A DNA stretch of 16,905 bases from HGM10836 sp964430375 (lineage in GTDB: Bacteria > Bacillota_I > Bacilli_A > RF39 > UBA660), in NCBI GenBank assembly GCA_964430375.1, contig CAYSEZ010000016.1, positions 1-16,905 of the forward strand. Direction: 5' to 3'. Positions 14,125 through 16,905 of the stretch are shown here, piece after piece. The notes below the pieces were generated by a model. That model did not search any database. It saw nothing but the letters and a program-made list of their open reading frames with translations, and was not told where the DNA came from. The position numbers were made by a program, and so were the translations under genes. The stretch's first letter is position 1, and each line of letters begins with the position of its first letter.

Positions 14125-14607
14125 CTATCTTTTCTTAATATTAAAAGCATCCTTATTACCAAATTGATAATATTCAATATACTTATCTAATTCATTATCT
14201 CTACCCATAAAATACATAGCCTCATCATAACTTAACCTAAAAGTTTGAATAAATCTCTTTAATCTTTCAACATTAACCTTATCAATATATTCTATAATAT
14301 CTTTTCTCGATAAAACCCTATCTATTCTTAATTTAGAAGAAACATATAAATCATAATAACCATAATATTCATCCTCAAATTCAATAACATCACCAAGAGA
14401 AGTTACCTCACATACAACAACATCTTCATTTAATGAATTACCATATCTTAAAGTATCTTCCAATCTCTTTGCAAAATGATATCCATTCTTTTTAATTTGT
14501 AATTCTCCATCTATTTCTAAGATATCTCCCTCTTTACATACTTTATCATAATTATTTGTAAATTTCTCCTCATTACCTATAAATACTTTATATCCTTTAA
14601 CTTCCAT
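14125..14607 (-). CDS. Unknown protein resembling the DUF7666 phage-type domain (160 aa)
   Basis: The layout of the N-terminal 115 residues recalls the DUF7666 type found in phage and bacterial hypothetical proteins: GYKVFIGNEEK, then KEGDILEIDGELQIKKNGYHFAKRLEDTL, a strand with VVVCEVTSLGDVI, and a later KLRIDRVLSRKDI. This comes from remembered pattern, not a search. The C-terminal third (about 116-160) is helical and charged. There is no membrane segment or catalytic motif. GAGG lies 7-8 nt before the ATG, and the start overlaps the end of the HD gene by 11 nt, so translation is coupled. The function is unknown. Confidence 0.75.
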   Translation of the reverse strand: MEVKGYKVFIGNEEKFTNNYDKVCKEGDILEIDGELQIKKNGYHFAKRLEDTLRYGNSLNEDVVVCEVTSLGDVIEFEDEYYGYYDLYVSSKLRIDRVLSRKDIIEYIDKVNVERLKRFIQTFRLSYDEAMYFMGRDNELDKYIEYYQFGNKDAFNIKKR

Positions 14608-15379
14608 ACTTAATCCTCTTTTTTATATATTTATTACAACTTTTTAATAACCTATTCGATAACTTACTTACTTTTACAGAATTAAACTTCTCATTCGTTA
14701 ACCTTGTTAAAATATCTAAATACTTATTATCTAACATACATTTATAAGAATAATTAAAATTAAAATCATATATCAAAGCATAATTCTTAATTATTAAATC
14801 AATATTACTCCTAATATATTTATAATTTAATTTATGAAATAACTTATACTCCAATAAAATCATAAAAGAAGGACTAATATAATTAAAACTATCATACCAA
14901 AAACAAGTTTCAAACTCATCAGAACACATAATATTAAAAATATCCAACTTATCAGCATCCCTTATTATCTTACAAAATAATCTATCCTTTTCAGTTATAT
15001 TATCCTCTATACTATTCTTATTATGATTTAATATTGCCAAATGAATAGTCCTATAATATTTTTTATCAATATTTAATTTATCTATCAATTTATCTTCAAA
15101 CAATACTTTAATACCCATCTCAGCATGGTCAACCGATTTCTTATCATTAAAAGTATTATAAATTCTTATTTGTTCAAACCTACCAATATCATGAAGCAAA
15201 CCAATAACCTCAGCAAGAGCAATATCCTCTTTATCTAACTTTAAATCCTTAGCTATACAAACACATAAATTAGATGTTCTTAAAATATGTTCCTTCTTTA
15301 ACTTAATTTTATCATTCTCTATATCATAATTATTAATATACTTATTAATTTCATTTTTAGTACTATTGATATTGAACAT
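14597..15379 (-). CDS. HD-domain phosphohydrolase
   Basis: This is a metal-dependent phosphohydrolase of the HD superfamily; nucleotides or cyclic nucleotides are usual substrates, but the substrate cannot be told here. From the ATG at 15379 (260 residues), the ligands are His31 (KEHILRTS), His63-Asp64 (LLHDIGRFEQ), His85 (VDHAEMG), His119 (NHN) and Asp141-Asp143 in RDADKLD, a complete set. The remaining 110 residues are helical with a basic C-terminus. A TTG-initiated extension from 15394 is possible, but that TTG overlaps the GGAAGTG ribosome-binding site (15392-15386), which sits 6 nt before the ATG. It starts 57 nt after the rpoC stop, behind a terminator, and overlaps the next gene by 11 nt. 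Confidence 0.9.
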   Translation of the reverse strand: MFNINSTKNEINKYINNYDIENDKIKLKKEHILRTSNLCVCIAKDLKLDKEDIALAEVIGLLHDIGRFEQIRIYNTFNDKKSVDHAEMGIKVLFEDKLIDKLNIDKKYYRTIHLAILNHNKNSIEDNITEKDRLFCKIIRDADKLDIFNIMCSDEFETCFWYDSFNYISPSFMILLEYKLFHKLNYKYIRSNIDLIIKNYALIYDFNFNYSYKCMLDNKYLDILTRLTNEKFNSVKVSKLSNRLLKSCNKYIKKRIKYGS

Positions 15380-15410
15380 TAAAATCACTTCCAAAATAAT
15401 TATATATTAA

Positions 15411-15444
15411 AATAAGAAAAAAGAATAGTCAAATGACTATTCTT
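15411..15444 (-). terminator. rpoC terminator
   Basis: A perfect 10-bp stem (15435-15444 with 15421-15430) and 4-nt loop are followed on the minus strand by a T-rich tail. The rpoC TAG (15439-15437) is inside the stem. This is a strong intrinsic terminator separating rpoC from the HD gene. Confidence 0.88.
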
Positions 15445-16905
15445 GAACTGTTTCTACAGTTAAGTTTTCACTTTCTTCTTTACTTAGAAATTCTTCTTCT
15501 AATACTTCGCTAGGTTCGTCTGATAAATATTCTTTATCAAGCATTATTTCAATATCTGAGTATTGTCTAGCTCCAGTACCAGCTGGTATTAATTTGCCTA
15601 AGATAACGTTCTCTTTAAGTCCTCTTAATTCATCAACTTTTCCTTTAATTGCAGCGTCAGTTAGTACTCTAGTTGTTTCTTGGAATGATGCTGCTGATAG
15701 GAAGCTTTCTGTTTCTAAACTTGATTTAGTTATTCCTAGTATAATTGGATATCCTTTTGCAGGAACTTTTCCTTCTAATATTACTGGTTTATTCTTCTTA
15801 GCAAACTCTCTTATGTTAACTGTTAATCCGGCTACCATATCGGTATCTCCTGAATCAGTTATTCTAATTTTATTAATCATACGAGATGCGATTACTTCAA
15901 CGTGTTTATCAGCAATATCAACACCTTGTGATTTATAAACTTTTTGAATTTCTTTAAGTATATATTCTTGAGTAGTAATAGGATCTGTTACGGCTAGTAA
16001 TTCTTTAGGAGCTATTATTCCTTCTGTTAGTCTATCTCCTGCTTGTACTTCAGTACCTTCTTCTACTCTTAATTTAGCAGCATAGCTAGTTGTATGTTCT
16101 CTAGCTTCTGCTTCGTTTGTAACTGTAACTTTCCACTTACCAGATGATTCTTCAATTTTAGTAACAGTTCCGCTTATTTCGGCTATTGTTGCTTTTCCTT
16201 TTGGTCTTCTTGCTTCGAATACTTCTTCTACTCTTGGTAAACCTTGTGTAATATCTTCTTCTGAGGCAACTCCTCCGGCATGGAATGTACGTAGTGTTAA
16301 TTGGGTACCTGGTTCACCAATTGATTGTGCTGCCATAATACCTACTGCTTCACCAGTCTCTACAAGAGCACCTGTTGCTAGGTTGTAACCGTAACATTTT
16401 TGACATATTCCATGTTCACTCTTACAAGTTAATACACTTCTTATTTCAACTTTCTTTATACCAGCTTTAACAATCTTACTTGCTAAACCTTCAGTTATAG
16501 CCTCACCTTTTTCAACAATTACTTCTTTTGTTTCTGGATTAATTACTTTTTTAGCAGCGTATCTACCAACAATTCTTTCTGCCATTGATTCTATAACTGT
16601 TCCATCATTTTCATTAATGAAATCACTTACAATTAGTCCGGATGAACATCCACAATCTTCTTCTTTGATTATAATATCTTGTCCAACATCAACTAGTCTT
16701 CTTGTTAAGTAACCTGAATCTGCTGTTTTAAGGGCAGTATCTGCTGATCCTTTACGGGCACCGTGAGTATTAACGAAGAATTCGTTAACTGAGTGTCCTT
16801 CATATAATGAGGTAAGGATTGGAATTTCTACTGCGTCTCCGTTTGGTTTTGCCATTAATCCACGCATACCTGCCATTTGGGTAAATTGGTTCAATGAACC
16901 ACGTG
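15437..16905 (-). CDS. rpoC: RNA polymerase subunit beta' (C-terminal part)
   Basis: This is the catalytic large subunit of RNA polymerase, cut by the window edge; about 488 codons of its C-terminal half are present. The frame is open to base 16905 (Arg-Gly-Ser before Leu-Asn-Gln), so no start lies in the window. Landmarks are QMAGMRGLMAKPNG at the upstream end, the trigger-loop block HGARKGSADTALKTADSGYLTRRLVDV, zinc site 2 (the Cys in EDCGCSS with CKSEHGICQKC), GEPGTQLTLRTFHAGG, and the C-terminal GTGARQYSDIEI. An acidic tail ends the protein. The terminator hairpin overlaps its stop codon. Confidence 0.98.
   Translation of the reverse strand, partial: RGSLNQFTQMAGMRGLMAKPNGDAVEIPILTSLYEGHSVNEFFVNTHGARKGSADTALKTADSGYLTRRLVDVGQDIIIKEEDCGCSSGLIVSDFINENDGTVIESMAERIVGRYAAKKVINPETKEVIVEKGEAITEGLASKIVKAGIKKVEIRSVLTCKSEHGICQKCYGYNLATGALVETGEAVGIMAAQSIGEPGTQLTLRTFHAGGVASEEDITQGLPRVEEVFEARRPKGKATIAEISGTVTKIEESSGKWKVTVTNEAEAREHTTSYAAKLRVEEGTEVQAGDRLTEGIIAPKELLAVTDPITTQEYILKEIQKVYKSQGVDIADKHVEVIASRMINKIRITDSGDTDMVAGLTVNIREFAKKNKPVILEGKVPAKGYPIILGITKSSLETESFLSAASFQETTRVLTDAAIKGKVDELRGLKENVILGKLIPAGTGARQYSDIEIMLDKEYLSDEPSEVLEEEFLSKEESENLTVETVQE

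Noticed and set aside
8314..15379. Region of apparently different wobble-base use (more T/G-ending codons in metG, ABC and HD genes)
   Set aside because: The impression is by eye only, varies within the region and includes housekeeping metG, so it does not by itself show transfer.
15399..15404. TATAAT as a promoter for the HD gene
   Set aside because: The predicted start would fall on the ribosome-binding site, and no -35 lies at a usable distance (TTGACT is 22 nt away).
16892..16894. TTG as a start codon for the rpoC fragment
   Set aside because: The frame stays open and matches RpoC (Arg-Gly-Ser before it) to the window edge, so this is an internal Leu codon.
1..16905. Mycoplasma-type code with TGA as tryptophan
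   Set aside because: Conserved tryptophans are TGG, and TGA ends the lepB gene, the ATPase gene and the 241-aa membrane gene at the expected places.

Overview
The window is very AT-rich and dense with genes. Every gene I can support lies on the minus strand, so transcription runs from high to low coordinates. Gene content (RpoC, HrcA with CIRCE operators, GrpE-DnaK-DnaJ, PepF, LepB, HolA) and a GAAC-N4-GTTC SOS box suggest a low-GC Bacillota or related gut-type lineage (uncultured Bacilli or Tenericutes-like). Tryptophan is encoded by TGG and TGA works as a stop, so the mycoplasma code is not in use. No rRNA, tRNA, CRISPR array or transposase was seen. No gap between genes exceeds about 150 bases.

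In transcription order: (1) The 3' part of rpoC (16905-15437) ends in a strong terminator. (2) A three-gene run follows: an HD phosphohydrolase (15379-14597), a 160-aa protein resembling a phage-type domain (14607-14125), and a 200-aa protein built from two copies of one domain (14112-13510). (3) A possible 30-aa membrane peptide (13465-13373) leads directly into metG (13360-11723), which has its own terminator. (4) A self-contained five-gene unit (11656-8291) has its own promoter on a 25-bp tandem repeat. It encodes a small exported protein, then a terminator hairpin, then a membrane protein, an ABC ATPase and two more membrane proteins, ending in a second terminator. It resembles peptide or bacteriocin export/immunity loci and is the best candidate for an undescribed system here. 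(5) The heat-shock operon starts at a consensus promoter flanked by two CIRCE elements and runs hrcA, grpE, an unknown 86-aa gene, dnaK, terminator, pepF, dnaJ, terminator (8258-1512). (6) lepB and holA (1480-96) overlap by 4 nt behind an extended -10 promoter. (7) At the left edge, a LexA-type box, a near-consensus promoter with a seven-G spacer run and a 10-bp dyad precede the first five codons of a truncated gene.

Functionally, regions 5 and 6 are housekeeping: chaperone control and folding, peptide turnover, signal-peptide cleavage and replication-clamp loading. Region 4 is accessory; its secreted product has an Ala-Lys-Ala site that the neighbouring signal peptidase I could cleave. The genes in region 2 and the 86-aa gene are of unknown function.
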